This document shows positions 35,636 to 43,686 of a DNA stretch of 64,000 nt, in pieces. The notes below the pieces were generated by a model, which was not told where the DNA came from, ran no database searches, and saw only the letters and a program-made list of their open reading frames with translations. The position numbers were made by a program, and so were the translations under genes. Source of the stretch: Pseudomonas nitroreducens NBRC 12694 (GTDB lineage: Bacteria; Pseudomonadota; Gammaproteobacteria; Pseudomonadales; Pseudomonadaceae). The stretch spans positions 1,116,001 through 1,180,000 of the forward strand of contig NZ_BDAI01000001.1 of assembly GCF_002091755.1 (NCBI RefSeq), in the 5' to 3' direction. Position 1 is the stretch's first letter, and each line of letters opens with the position of its first letter.

Positions 35636-36457
35636 ATGGGCTACCTCCTCATGACGTCTCGTACTGGCATCCTGAAAAACTCCCCTCTCGCCCACGTGAT
35701 TGCTTCCGTCCGGTTTGCGCCTTGGCCGCTCATCGCCAAGCACATGGCCGACATCCAAAATGCACTGCGAGAAATCGCACCGCTGATGAGCGAGATTCAA
35801 TTGGAGCAGTTGGGACCAGATGGGCAACCGCTGGGAACTCCACGTCAGTCTTGGGTGCTGATAGCTGCTGACCACAGCTTCTCTATTCAGTTTTCTTCTG
35901 ACCAGATGTTGATCCACTCATATAAATACTCTCGCTTTTCCGACTTTTCGGAGAGATTTGATAGATCAATTTCAACCTTGCTTCAACATATGGGCTTTAT
36001 TGACGTCATAAACATGGGCGTTAGATATATTGACCACATAAAACCAAAAAACAACGAAGATATAGAGCAATATATAAACAAAAAATTCCTACCAGCAACT
36101 ACAAGTGACCACAAATCAATCGGCGGACAATCAGTAGCCGACTACCTGATAAGCGAAACAACTCGCTTGCGAGTTAATATATTGAGCATGCCCGGCACTC
36201 CAAATCTTCCTCAGGATGTTATCAGTGTCTCCATGATGGATAGCGCTCCATATAGACAACTTCAAATTGAGGTTCTTCAGGAAAATCAGCTTACACTTGA
36301 CATGGACGCAATATTTACCCCTCCGACTCCGTCCAGAATTAAGCGCGAAGATATTCTAGAAAAGCTGAAATATCTTCATGATGTGAACAATGCATTCTTC
36401 AGGCACCCTGAAGTCTGCTCAGAGCATGCATTTAAAGTCTGGAAAGGAGAGCAGTAA
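35636..36457 (+). CDS. TIGR04255 family protein (prophage cargo, gene 1 of 3)
   Basis: 273 aa (ATG 35651 is an alternative start with MTSRTGILKNSPLAHV). SPLAHVIASVRFAPWP near the start, FSIQFSSDQMLIHSYKYSRFSDFSERF near 80-106 and GVRYIDHI near 123-130 fit the sporadically distributed TIGR04255 family, of unknown function. The gene is AT-richer than the phage core, has host-unlike codons (many ATA, TTA), and overlaps the next gene by one base (TAATG). Confidence 0.75.
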   Translation: MGYLLMTSRTGILKNSPLAHVIASVRFAPWPLIAKHMADIQNALREIAPLMSEIQLEQLGPDGQPLGTPRQSWVLIAADHSFSIQFSSDQMLIHSYKYSRFSDFSERFDRSISTLLQHMGFIDVINMGVRYIDHIKPKNNEDIEQYINKKFLPATTSDHKSIGGQSVADYLISETTRLRVNILSMPGTPNLPQDVISVSMMDSAPYRQLQIEVLQENQLTLDMDAIFTPPTPSRIKREDILEKLKYLHDVNNAFFRHPEVCSEHAFKVWKGEQ

Positions 36458-37149
36458 TGGATTATTACGGAACCAACTCCCAAGCCTACAGCGCACCACC
36501 CTATATCATAGATAGCAAAAGCCTATTTACCTCTGGCGCCAGTGGCAGAAAGTTTCCAAATAAAAAGCCGCCGGCTACAGCAACAATCATTTTCAATACT
36601 GGGCATCAAAACATCAGCACAGGGGCAAGGCCGTTTAATGGCGGGAGAATTCGAGTCCTCATAAATGATGTAGTATTTGAAACATCAAAAATAGAATTTA
36701 AAGAAACCCCAATAGAATCCACATCCGTAATAGCCTCACCGACAACAACATCAGAAAAACTATCACTACTTCAGAGCTCCTTCGGAATATCAATAACGCA
36801 AATGTCCGACATTCTAGGAGTTACAAGAAAAACAATCTATGACTGGATTGACGGATCAGAGCCAAGACCTGCTTCTTCTCAGAAGATTGATATACTTACG
36901 GAGATCTCCGAAAGGCACTCCAACATCAACTTGTCGCGCCTAAAAACAGTCTGGAACATACCAATCAACGGAAAGTCTTTACGCCAAGTATTGGCCGAAG
37001 ACTCGACAGATAGGACTGGCGTGCTAGAAGATGCCTCTGCTAAAATCGCTGCGCTTGCCCCCAAGCTTGGGGCTCCAAGCAAGCCATCTAAGGCAAAGAT
37101 AAGAATGGCTCACCTTTCTGATATTGACAGGGCATCAGATGTCGGATGA
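36457..37149 (+). CDS. HTH domain protein (prophage cargo, gene 2 of 3)
   Basis: 230 aa. A Cro/C1-like helix-turn-helix is visible at 108-135 (ISITQMSDILGVTRKTIYDW). The N-terminal 95 residues are Ser/Thr/Pro-rich and low in recognisable motif; the C-terminal part is polar. Start shares a base with the stop of the preceding gene, and it overlaps gene 3 by 11 bases, so the three are probably one operon. Could be a regulator or an antitoxin-like subunit. Confidence 0.7.
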   Translation: MDYYGTNSQAYSAPPYIIDSKSLFTSGASGRKFPNKKPPATATIIFNTGHQNISTGARPFNGGRIRVLINDVVFETSKIEFKETPIESTSVIASPTTTSEKLSLLQSSFGISITQMSDILGVTRKTIYDWIDGSEPRPASSQKIDILTEISERHSNINLSRLKTVWNIPINGKSLRQVLAEDSTDRTGVLEDASAKIAALAPKLGAPSKPSKAKIRMAHLSDIDRASDVG

Positions 37150-38035
37150 AGGTTTAGTTGAAGCTATCCGGAACAATGGATGGTGGCAGGGATCAGTGAT
37201 CTCGGCCGCCGAGCTCAGTTCCTATCTGGAGCTGCCGGAAGGCATTGAGTTCCTAGTGGTCGCCTCTCAGACATGCAATCTCTACAACTTCAGTTTGACA
37301 AATATTCCTGTTTTCGAGCTGGTCGGCGCAAAACGTCTGGATAATTGTAATAACGCGTATACGAAAGGTGATCACCCTCGCATTCTACACCTAGAGTCAA
37401 TCACTCAAGATCAAGAAACAATACTCCTCGAGGTCAATATATTACAACGATATTGGCTAGATCGCAGGATATTAGCTTCCACATCTCCTATAGCATCTAT
37501 TCGTGACTCATGCGACCTTCACGATCCAGACATCATGAAAAAGCAATGGCTGGACAAGTTTTCAGGATGGCTGGCCCGCAGCTATACCCGAGTAACCTTA
37601 CCAGATGAATTTAATACCGCCCTCGAAAAGGGTCGATTGAAAAAATACATAAACAGTAAGCTAACGGCCGATGCAGACTCGCTACATGGTATATATTTTA
37701 ACATCTCTCACGATAGCGAAGACCCGTATGATGGCTCGCTTGGCCTGATGCCGCCTCCCTACCTCTTGGAAATCACAGTAGTAACAAACTCCGGCGTTTC
37801 TTCAGAGTCTTTAGAAACCCGCATGAAACAGGAGCTTTTCGAGAGAAAAAAGAATGGAGATCAAGAGCCTCTTCCTTCTATCGCAGACACATGCCTTGCA
37901 CAGGGTATTACCATCTCTGAACTAGGAATCATTGGCCGAACGACAGATGACTTGACACTTGGAGAGCTTAGCAACCTTACAAGATACTCCATGGTAGATC
38001 ACCTTTCAGACTCAAAATTCTCCTCACCTGAATGA
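37139..38035 (+). CDS. Unknown protein (prophage cargo, gene 3 of 3)
   Basis: 298 aa from ATG 37139. No family identified. GWWQGSVISAAELSSYL near 12-28 and VVASQTCNLYNFSLTNIPVFEL near 42-63, then GDHPRILHLE near 82-91, recall a group of uncharacterised proteins with Q-G-S, S-Q-x-C and PR-x-L motifs that I have seen without function. A single Cys in SQTCNL may be functional. It overlaps gene 2 by 11 bases. Confidence 0.65.
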   Translation: MSDEGLVEAIRNNGWWQGSVISAAELSSYLELPEGIEFLVVASQTCNLYNFSLTNIPVFELVGAKRLDNCNNAYTKGDHPRILHLESITQDQETILLEVNILQRYWLDRRILASTSPIASIRDSCDLHDPDIMKKQWLDKFSGWLARSYTRVTLPDEFNTALEKGRLKKYINSKLTADADSLHGIYFNISHDSEDPYDGSLGLMPPPYLLEITVVTNSGVSSESLETRMKQELFERKKNGDQEPLPSIADTCLAQGITISELGIIGRTTDDLTLGELSNLTRYSMVDHLSDSKFSSPE

Positions 38036-38234
38036 CCACAAGTTTACTTTTAATTAATCCAATAAACTTAAACAAGCTTAACTCATTACACTCCAAAGCA
38101 TTGCCACCCAATCACAGCCCAGCACATCAGCATCATCTATCCTTATATAAAAATAAATATAACCAACCACTAATCAGTGAAATTTATTCCGCATTTTTTC
38201 GTTTGAATTCAACTGACCTTTGACAGCATACAGG

Positions 38235-38252
38235 TGTCGAAAAAGTGTCGAA
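38235..38252. repeat. Tandem TGTCGAA pair near right prophage end
   Basis: Same 11-base period and same orientation as the pair at 25202. Confidence 0.5.
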
Positions 38253-38348
38253 ATTGCTGATCAGTGCTATCCAAAGCAAACCAACTCGAGCTCCATGAAA
38301 GCCCCCTCCGTTCCTAATCTATCCGGAGCTTTCCAACGCTATCCACTC

Positions 38349-38379
38349 AAAAAGCCTGTCTAGCTTTTCTACGCGCAAA
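38349..38379. other. Candidate attR of the filamentous prophage
   Basis: AAAAGCCTGTC, then TAGCTTTTC, then TACGCGCAAA; the last 10-mer is identical to the left end (25122-25131). Confidence 0.5.
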
Positions 38380-38427
38380 GCGACGCGTACCCCAGCCCCT
38401 CTATCGGGCTGCTGCTAATCTGACAGC

Positions 38428-39024
38428 ATGACGCGCGATCTCGATCCTTCCCTCGAACTGACTGACCAGCTTCTGCAGTTGCTACGGGAAGCGCATGAAG
38501 GAATCTCCGAATTCCAGCTGATCCAGCAATTGAAGGCTCGGCACTCCACTCACGTGCCCAACCTGCCGCTGACCGACAAGCTGGTGCTGTTCCGCACCCA
38601 CTTTCTGGTGTTCAACGCGTTGTATCGCCTGCGCGACCAGCTCTGGGCGGAGGGCGCCGCGCACCTGGAGATCGGGCCGCTGCAGATTCGTCTCTCTCCT
38701 TTTATGAATGGCGCACAGGCCCTCGCCGAGCGGGACGCACTACGCGCCTACTACCTGGATGAGAAGCACCTGAAGGAAACCACCGAGCACGATGTGGAGA
38801 AGTTGCTGGAAAGCTTCTGGACACGTATGCAGGGCAACGAGGAAAAAGCCGCGGCATTGGCACTCTTCGAGCTGGAGGACGGCCCGGTGGATTACGCGCT
38901 GATCAAGCTGCGATACCGCCAACTGGTGAGCCTGCACCATCCCGACAGAGGCGGCAGCACCACTCGATTGCAGTCGATCAACAAGGCGATGGAAATACTG
39001 GAGCGCTATTACAGCCGCCCGTGA
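38428..39024 (+). CDS. DnaJ-related domain protein
   Basis: 198 aa. A C-terminal J-domain-like part contains YRQLVSLHHPDRGGS (HPD motif near residue 171) and SINKAMEIL. The N-terminal 120 residues belong to the DnaJ-related N-terminal family (LREAHEGISEFQLIQQL). It probably stimulates DnaK. It faces away from ttcA across the prophage, so the two genes were likely divergent neighbours before insertion. Confidence 0.87.
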   Translation: MTRDLDPSLELTDQLLQLLREAHEGISEFQLIQQLKARHSTHVPNLPLTDKLVLFRTHFLVFNALYRLRDQLWAEGAAHLEIGPLQIRLSPFMNGAQALAERDALRAYYLDEKHLKETTEHDVEKLLESFWTRMQGNEEKAAALALFELEDGPVDYALIKLRYRQLVSLHHPDRGGSTTRLQSINKAMEILERYYSRP

Positions 39025-39184
39025 AACTTCCATTTGCTCTAAACCCACGGACGACGTGGCTTGCAGCCATTCCTATACTGCGACTTAAGGTCGCATAGGT
39101 CGGCTGGGCACCGGATGACGCTGGCTACGCGTACTCGGCGCCTCGCTGGGGGGCGGCCTTCTATAAGAAGAGGAGAATGCTGAC

Positions 39185-39781
39185 ATGATCCATCATGTGT
39201 GGGGGCTCTTCACCCATCCCGATCAGGAATGGCAGGACATCCGCGGCGAGGAAGAATCCATCAGCCACATGTACCTGACCCACGTCCTGATCCTCGCTGC
39301 CATCCCGGTCATTTCCGCCTACATCGGCACCACGCAGGTTGGCTGGGTATTGGGTAATGCGGGACCGGTCAAGCTGACGGCCGCCAGCGCGATCCAGCTG
39401 ACCATCATGACTTACATCGCCATGCTCGCCGGCGTCGCCGTGATGGGCGCCTTCATCCACTGGATGGCTCGTACGTACGACGCGTCGCCATCGCTGACCC
39501 AATGCATCGTCTTTGCTGCGTACACCGCGACTCCGCTGTTCATCGGCGGCCTGGCGGCTCTCTATCCACACCTGTGGCTGGGCATGATCATCGGCACGGC
39601 CGCGATCTGCTACACCGTCTACCTGCTCTACGTCGGCATCCCGACCTTCATGAACATTCCCAAGGATGAAGGTTTCCTGTTCTCCAGCTCCGTGCTGGCG
39701 GTAGGACTGGTGGTGCTGGTGGCGATGATGGCCCTGTCGGTCATCCTCTGGGGCAGCGGCGTCGGCCCGGAATACACCTGA
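39185..39781 (+). CDS. Yip1 domain integral membrane protein
   Basis: 198 aa with five predicted helices. The opening MIHHVWGLFTHPDQEWQDIR is the usual start of bacterial Yip1-domain proteins. A terminator and a REP element follow. Function unknown. Confidence 0.8.
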   Translation: MIHHVWGLFTHPDQEWQDIRGEEESISHMYLTHVLILAAIPVISAYIGTTQVGWVLGNAGPVKLTAASAIQLTIMTYIAMLAGVAVMGAFIHWMARTYDASPSLTQCIVFAAYTATPLFIGGLAALYPHLWLGMIIGTAAICYTVYLLYVGIPTFMNIPKDEGFLFSSSVLAVGLVVLVAMMALSVILWGSGVGPEYT

Positions 39782-39798
39782 TCTCACGCTCTGCGGAA

Positions 39799-39829
39799 GA
39801 AACCGGGCCCTTGTGGCCCGGTTTCTTTT
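39799..39829 (+). terminator. Rho-independent terminator after the Yip1 gene
   Basis: GAAACCGGGCC and GGCCCGGTTTC pair around CTTGT, followed by TTTT. Confidence 0.9.
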
Positions 39830-39838
39830 GGGCTCCTC

Positions 39839-39888
39839 GCAGGAGCGAGCCGTCGCTGAACGGGTTCGCGAGCAAACTCGCTCCTGCA
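39839..39888. repeat. REP element pair
   Basis: AGGAGCGAGCC and GGTTCGCGAGCAAACTCGCTCC, related to the other REP copies. Confidence 0.7.
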
Positions 39889-40013
39889 GAGAGCGGCACT
39901 TGCCTGAAACTCGTCCGGCTTGCCTGAAGCTGCACCCCGGACGAGCGGCCACGAGAAATCCTCCACCGGCGCGCCGACTGCGGCATAATCTTGCCCCGTC
40001 GGAGAACCACTGT

Positions 40014-40511
40014 ATGCCTGAACAGCTCAACGCTCGCGTCGAAGCCTGCTACCAGCAGGCCGAAGCCTTCTTCCAGCGGCGCTTTCCCCGCCCGGAAGTG
40101 AGCTTCCGGCTACGCGGCCAGAAGGCCGGCGTCGCCCACCTGGATGAAAACCTGCTACGTTTCAACCCGCAGTTGTACCGTGAAAACCACGAACACTTCC
40201 TGCAGCAAACCGTGGCCCATGAAGTGGCGCACCTGATCGCCCACCAGATGTTCGGTCCGCGCATTCGCCCCCACGGCGAGGAGTGGCAACTGATCATGCG
40301 CGGCATCTACGGCTTGCCGCCGGACCGCTGCCACACCTATGAAATCAAGCGTCGCCGCTCCACCCGCTACCTGTATCGCTGTCACTGTGGAGAGGGAAAC
40401 GAATTCCCCTTCTCCTCCCAGCGTCACAACCTGGTCGCCCAGGGCCGCCGCTACTATTGCCGGCGGTGCCGCGCCACCCTGGTATTCACCGGCGAAACCC
40501 GCCGCGAGTGA
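40014..40511 (+). CDS. sprT: SprT family zinc metalloprotease
   Basis: 165 aa from ATG 40014. HEVAH at 69-73 is the HExxH zinc site, and YRCHCGEG with YYCRRCRATL near 120-155 is the C-terminal zinc ribbon. SprT-like proteases are related to the DNA-protein crosslink protease SPRTN; the bacterial role is not settled. The longer frame upstream overlaps the REP and reads as non-coding. Confidence 0.9.
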   Translation: MPEQLNARVEACYQQAEAFFQRRFPRPEVSFRLRGQKAGVAHLDENLLRFNPQLYRENHEHFLQQTVAHEVAHLIAHQMFGPRIRPHGEEWQLIMRGIYGLPPDRCHTYEIKRRRSTRYLYRCHCGEGNEFPFSSQRHNLVAQGRRYYCRRCRATLVFTGETRRE

Positions 40512-40517
40512 TGCTGC

Positions 40518-41699
40518 TCAGGCGATGACCTTGGCCGCCTTCAGCGCAGCAACCTGTTCGTCGGTGTAACCCAGTTCTGCCATCACCTGCACCGTGTGCG
40601 CTCCCAACGCAGCGCCGATATGGCGTGGCTCGGGCAGGCCGGCGGAGAAACGGATCGGGCAGGCCGCCTGCCGTTGCGCCCCGCCCTTGCCGTTGGGCAC
40701 CTGCGTGACCACACCCCGTTCACGCAACTGCGGATGTTCCACCGCCTCGGCCAGGGACAACATCGGCTCGACACAGGCGTCCAGCGCGGCAAAGCGCTCC
40801 AGCCAGTGAGTGAAGTCCTGCTTCTCGAACTCGATGGCGATTTCGCGCTTGAGCGACTGCTGCTCTTCCGGTTTGGGCGACAGCCCGCGCGCGGCCAGTT
40901 CCGGGCGGCCGATGGCGGTGCAGAACTGTTGCATGAACTGCGGCTCCAGGCTGCCCACCGAGAACCAGCGGCCATCGCGGGTGCGGTAGTAGTCGTAGAA
41001 GCTGCCACCGTTGAGCGCGAGGCCTTCCATCTCCGGCTCCACTCCCGCCGCAAGATAGCCGGCACCCGCCATGCCGTGCAGGCTGAAGGCGCAGTCGGTC
41101 ATGCTCACGTCAACCTGCTGCCCCTCGCCCGTCTGTTGCCGATGGATGACTGCCGCCAACAGGCCCATCACGCCATGCAGCGAACCACCGGCGATGTCCG
41201 CCAGTTGCACGCCCAGCGGCAGCGGGCCGCTCTCGCGGCGGCCGGTGTAGCTGGCCACACCGGCCAGGGCCAGGTAGTTGATGTCATGCCCGGCGCGGTC
41301 GCGCAGCGGCCCGGTCTGGCCGTAACCGGTGATCGATACGTAGATCAGCTTCGGGTTGATCGCCTTGAGCGCCTCGTAACCGACGCCGAGCTTGTCCATC
41401 ACGCCGGGGCGGAACTGCTCCAGCACGATGTCGTATTCCTGCACCAGTTGCTTCACCACCTCCACCGCCTCGGCCTGCTTGAGATCCAGAGCAATGCAGC
41501 GTTTGTTGCGGTTGAGGTAGGCGTGGCTGGCGGAGGTGCCGTCCACGTGCGGCGGCAGCACGCGCACCAGGTCCATGCGCGTGGGCGACTCCACGCGCAA
41601 CACCTGGGCGCCCATGTCGGCCAGCAGCAGCGAGGCGAACGGCCCCGGCAGCAGGGTGGAGAAATCGAGGATCTTCAGGGAGGCGAGCGGGCCGTTCAT
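40518..41699 (-). CDS. CaiB/BaiF family CoA transferase (class III)
   Basis: 393 aa from ATG 41699 with an AGGAG SD; a TTG upstream would add 7 residues. LKILDFSTLLPGPFASLLLADMGA near 5-30 and ALDLKQAEA... are family features, with AGHDINYLALAG near 135. Either a CoA transferase or an alpha-methylacyl-CoA racemase; the partner acyl-CoA dehydrogenase gene suggests a branched-chain or dicarboxylic acyl-CoA pathway. Confidence 0.88.
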   Translation of the reverse strand: MNGPLASLKILDFSTLLPGPFASLLLADMGAQVLRVESPTRMDLVRVLPPHVDGTSASHAYLNRNKRCIALDLKQAEAVEVVKQLVQEYDIVLEQFRPGVMDKLGVGYEALKAINPKLIYVSITGYGQTGPLRDRAGHDINYLALAGVASYTGRRESGPLPLGVQLADIAGGSLHGVMGLLAAVIHRQQTGEGQQVDVSMTDCAFSLHGMAGAGYLAAGVEPEMEGLALNGGSFYDYYRTRDGRWFSVGSLEPQFMQQFCTAIGRPELAARGLSPKPEEQQSLKREIAIEFEKQDFTHWLERFAALDACVEPMLSLAEAVEHPQLRERGVVTQVPNGKGGAQRQAACPIRFSAGLPEPRHIGAALGAHTVQVMAELGYTDEQVAALKAAKVIA

Positions 41700-41741
41700 G
41701 GGCACTCCTGTTTCGCTCAATCGATGCGTGGGCGCCGCGCC

Positions 41742-42881
41742 TCAGAGCTTCATGCCGCGGCTGATGATCTCTTTCATGATCTCCGAAGTACCGGCGAAAA
41801 TGCGCTGGATGCGCGCGTTCGCGTACATCTTGCAGATCGGATACTCCCACATGTAACCCCAGCCACCGTGCAGTTGCACGCCCTCATCCACCACCTTGCA
41901 GAGCAGTTCGGTGGTGAACAGCTTGGCCTCGGCGGCCACTTCGGGAGTGAGCTTCTTCTGGTTGTGGTCCATTACGCAACGATCGGTGAAGACCTGCGCC
42001 ACGTCGATCTGCGTACGCATCTCGGCGAGCTTGAAGCGGGTGTTCTGGAAGTGCGCGATCGGGCGATCGAACGCCTTGCGCTCCTTCACGTAGTCGACGG
42101 TCGCGTTCAGCGCGGCCTCGGCGCCGGCCACCGCGCCACAGGCGTTGGTCAGGCGTTCCTGGGCCAGCATGTTCATCAAGTAGAAGAAACCGCCCTTGGC
42201 GTCGCCCAGCAGATTTTCCTTCGGCACTTTCACGTTGTTGAAGAACAGCTCGGCGGTGTCCTGGCTCTTCATGCCCAGTTTCTTCAGATTGCGCCCGCGC
42301 TCGAAGCCTTCCATGCCACGTTCAACCACGAACAGCCCCATGGCGTGCTTGTTCGAAGGATCAGTCTTCGCCGCGACTATCACCAGGTCCGCCAGCAGGC
42401 CGTTGGAGATGAACACCTTGGAGCCGTTGAGGACGAAATGGTCCCCCTTGTCCACCGCCGTGGTGCGCATGCCAGCCAGGTCCGAGCCGGCCGACGGCTC
42501 AGTCATCGCCACCGCCAGGATGCTTTCGCCACGAATGATCCCCGGTAACCAGCGGGCCTTCTGCTCGGCATTGCCGTACTCGGCGATGTAGGGGCCGCAC
42601 AGCGCCGAATGCAGCGGGATCATGAAACCAGGCTCGTTGATGGCAGCCAATTCCTCACACATGATCTGTTCGTAGCGAAAATCCTTCAGAGCGGATCCAC
42701 CGTATTCCTCTTCCGCCCAGGGCAGCAGAAAGCCCATCTCCCCCGCCTTACGCCAGACACTGCGGTCCACCACGCCGGCTTCCTCCCATTCCTCCTGGTG
42801 AGGCACCACTTCCTTGTTGAGGAAGGATCGGAACGCATCGCGGAACAGGTTGTGTTCGGTCTCGAAGTGATTGCGCAGCAT
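41742..42881 (-). CDS. Acyl-CoA dehydrogenase, long-chain type
   Basis: 379 aa from ATG 42881. MTEPSAGSDLAGMRT near 125-139 and QLHGGWGYMWEYPICKMY near 340-357 plus GTSEIMKEIISRGM at the C-terminus match LCAD-type enzymes. The upstream extension of the frame is not coding-like. It lies upstream of the CoA transferase with 42 bases between and is probably cotranscribed. Confidence 0.92.
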   Translation of the reverse strand: MLRNHFETEHNLFRDAFRSFLNKEVVPHQEEWEEAGVVDRSVWRKAGEMGFLLPWAEEEYGGSALKDFRYEQIMCEELAAINEPGFMIPLHSALCGPYIAEYGNAEQKARWLPGIIRGESILAVAMTEPSAGSDLAGMRTTAVDKGDHFVLNGSKVFISNGLLADLVIVAAKTDPSNKHAMGLFVVERGMEGFERGRNLKKLGMKSQDTAELFFNNVKVPKENLLGDAKGGFFYLMNMLAQERLTNACGAVAGAEAALNATVDYVKERKAFDRPIAHFQNTRFKLAEMRTQIDVAQVFTDRCVMDHNQKKLTPEVAAEAKLFTTELLCKVVDEGVQLHGGWGYMWEYPICKMYANARIQRIFAGTSEIMKEIISRGMKL

Positions 42882-43026
42882 GGTCGACTCCCGGTGGGTT
42901 GAGTGCCCGCAGGGTAGGTGCTGGCCGCGCGCGGCCTCAATGACGCGAGCGCTCAGGGTCGATTGACGCAATCGCCCAGCAGATGCGAGTGTGAAATATC
43001 CCAAAGCTGCACCGGAGAGCGCCCGC

Positions 43027-43491
43027 ATGCAGATTCGCCCTTTCCAGGCGGAAGACTTCCCGCCGTACGAAAGCTGGTTCGCCGACCCCGTGCTCTTTGC
43101 GCAGCTTGGCCCGATGGACCGTGAATGGCTGGAACAGCTGCTGAACGCTCCGGACAGAGTCCTGTACAGCATCCTGCGCGGCGATCTGCTGGTGGCGGTT
43201 GTGGGGATTTGCCTGCCCAACCCCGACCACCCGTACTATTTCGTCACCGATCTCGCCGTGCGCCCGGAGTTGCGTGGTTCAGGTGTTGGGCGCGCGGTGA
43301 TGGCGCTGGTGATGAGCCGAGCGGAACTGCAGAGCAGCCCCTTGTGGCGCGCCAGCGTGAGGCCGGACAACCTGGGGGCGCTGGCCTTCCTCATCAAGCT
43401 GGGCTGGACACGACTGGAAATGGGCAATCCGTTCGATGAGCTGCTCGAGTTCGAATTCCGCCGGCGCCCGGCGGGCCCCTTGCTCCGCTGA
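43027..43491 (+). CDS. GNAT family N-acetyltransferase
   Basis: 154 aa from ATG 43027 with GGAG SD. FVTDLAVRPELRGSGVGRAVMALV near 78-101 contains the acetyl-CoA binding motif RGSGVG. Substrate unknown. Divergent from the acyl-CoA dehydrogenase. Confidence 0.88.
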   Translation: MQIRPFQAEDFPPYESWFADPVLFAQLGPMDREWLEQLLNAPDRVLYSILRGDLLVAVVGICLPNPDHPYYFVTDLAVRPELRGSGVGRAVMALVMSRAELQSSPLWRASVRPDNLGALAFLIKLGWTRLEMGNPFDELLEFEFRRRPAGPLLR

Positions 43492-43626
43492 TCCGGCAAG
43501 GGTGCTGTAGTGGACTCCGCCCGGGATGATTTCATTCTCGACGTGAAGCGAGCCGATCGAGGGCAAATCGCTCCCGCGCAATCGGGATGTTCGGCGTTCA
43601 TAAAGAAGCAATTTCCCGGCTCGCAT

Positions 43627-43652
43627 AAAAAACCCCCGCCGGGGCGGGGGTT
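43627..43652 (-). terminator. Terminator after the porin gene
   Basis: AACCCCCGCC and GGCGGGGGTT with a T-run on the minus strand, 35 bases after the porin stop. Confidence 0.93.
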
Positions 43653-43686
43653 CACACAAAGGAGTCAAACGGTATTGCTGTAGTTC

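Larger units (their letters stand above)
25107..38379. mobile_element. Integrated Pf1/Pf4-like filamentous prophage (Inoviridae)
   Basis: About 13 kb containing, on the minus strand, the Pf1 gene order: regulatory gene, early genes, ssDNA-binding protein, small membrane proteins, CoaB, CoaA/pIII, pVI-like, Zot/pI, replication initiator and integrase. CoaB is nearly identical to the Pf1 major coat protein over the C-terminal half. Divergent repressor and cargo genes extend to the right; an AlbA_2 gene lies to the left. Base composition drops relative to the host, most strongly in the two cargo segments. Ends are inferred from the imperfect direct repeat at 25107 and 38349. Confidence 0.9.
38036..38427. 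other. Noncoding right end of the prophage and flank
   Basis: A 63-codon open frame at 38032-38223 is very AT-rich and looks spurious. The segment also holds the TGTCGAA pair (38235), CTATCC blocks (38268, 38326, 38339) and the candidate attR (38349-38379), then the promoter of the DnaJ-domain gene. Confidence 0.6.

Noticed and set aside
35474..35917. 147-codon minus-strand frame over the start of the TIGR04255 gene
   Set aside because: Lies antisense to a well-supported family member and shows no domain.
38032..38223. 63-codon plus-strand frame after the cargo cassette
   Set aside because: Very AT-rich, Asn/Leu/Ser-rich composition, no SD, and it overlaps the preceding stop; it looks like a random frame in an att-flank region.
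38349..38379. tRNA gene as the integration site
   Set aside because: No cloverleaf could be recognised on either side of the prophage.
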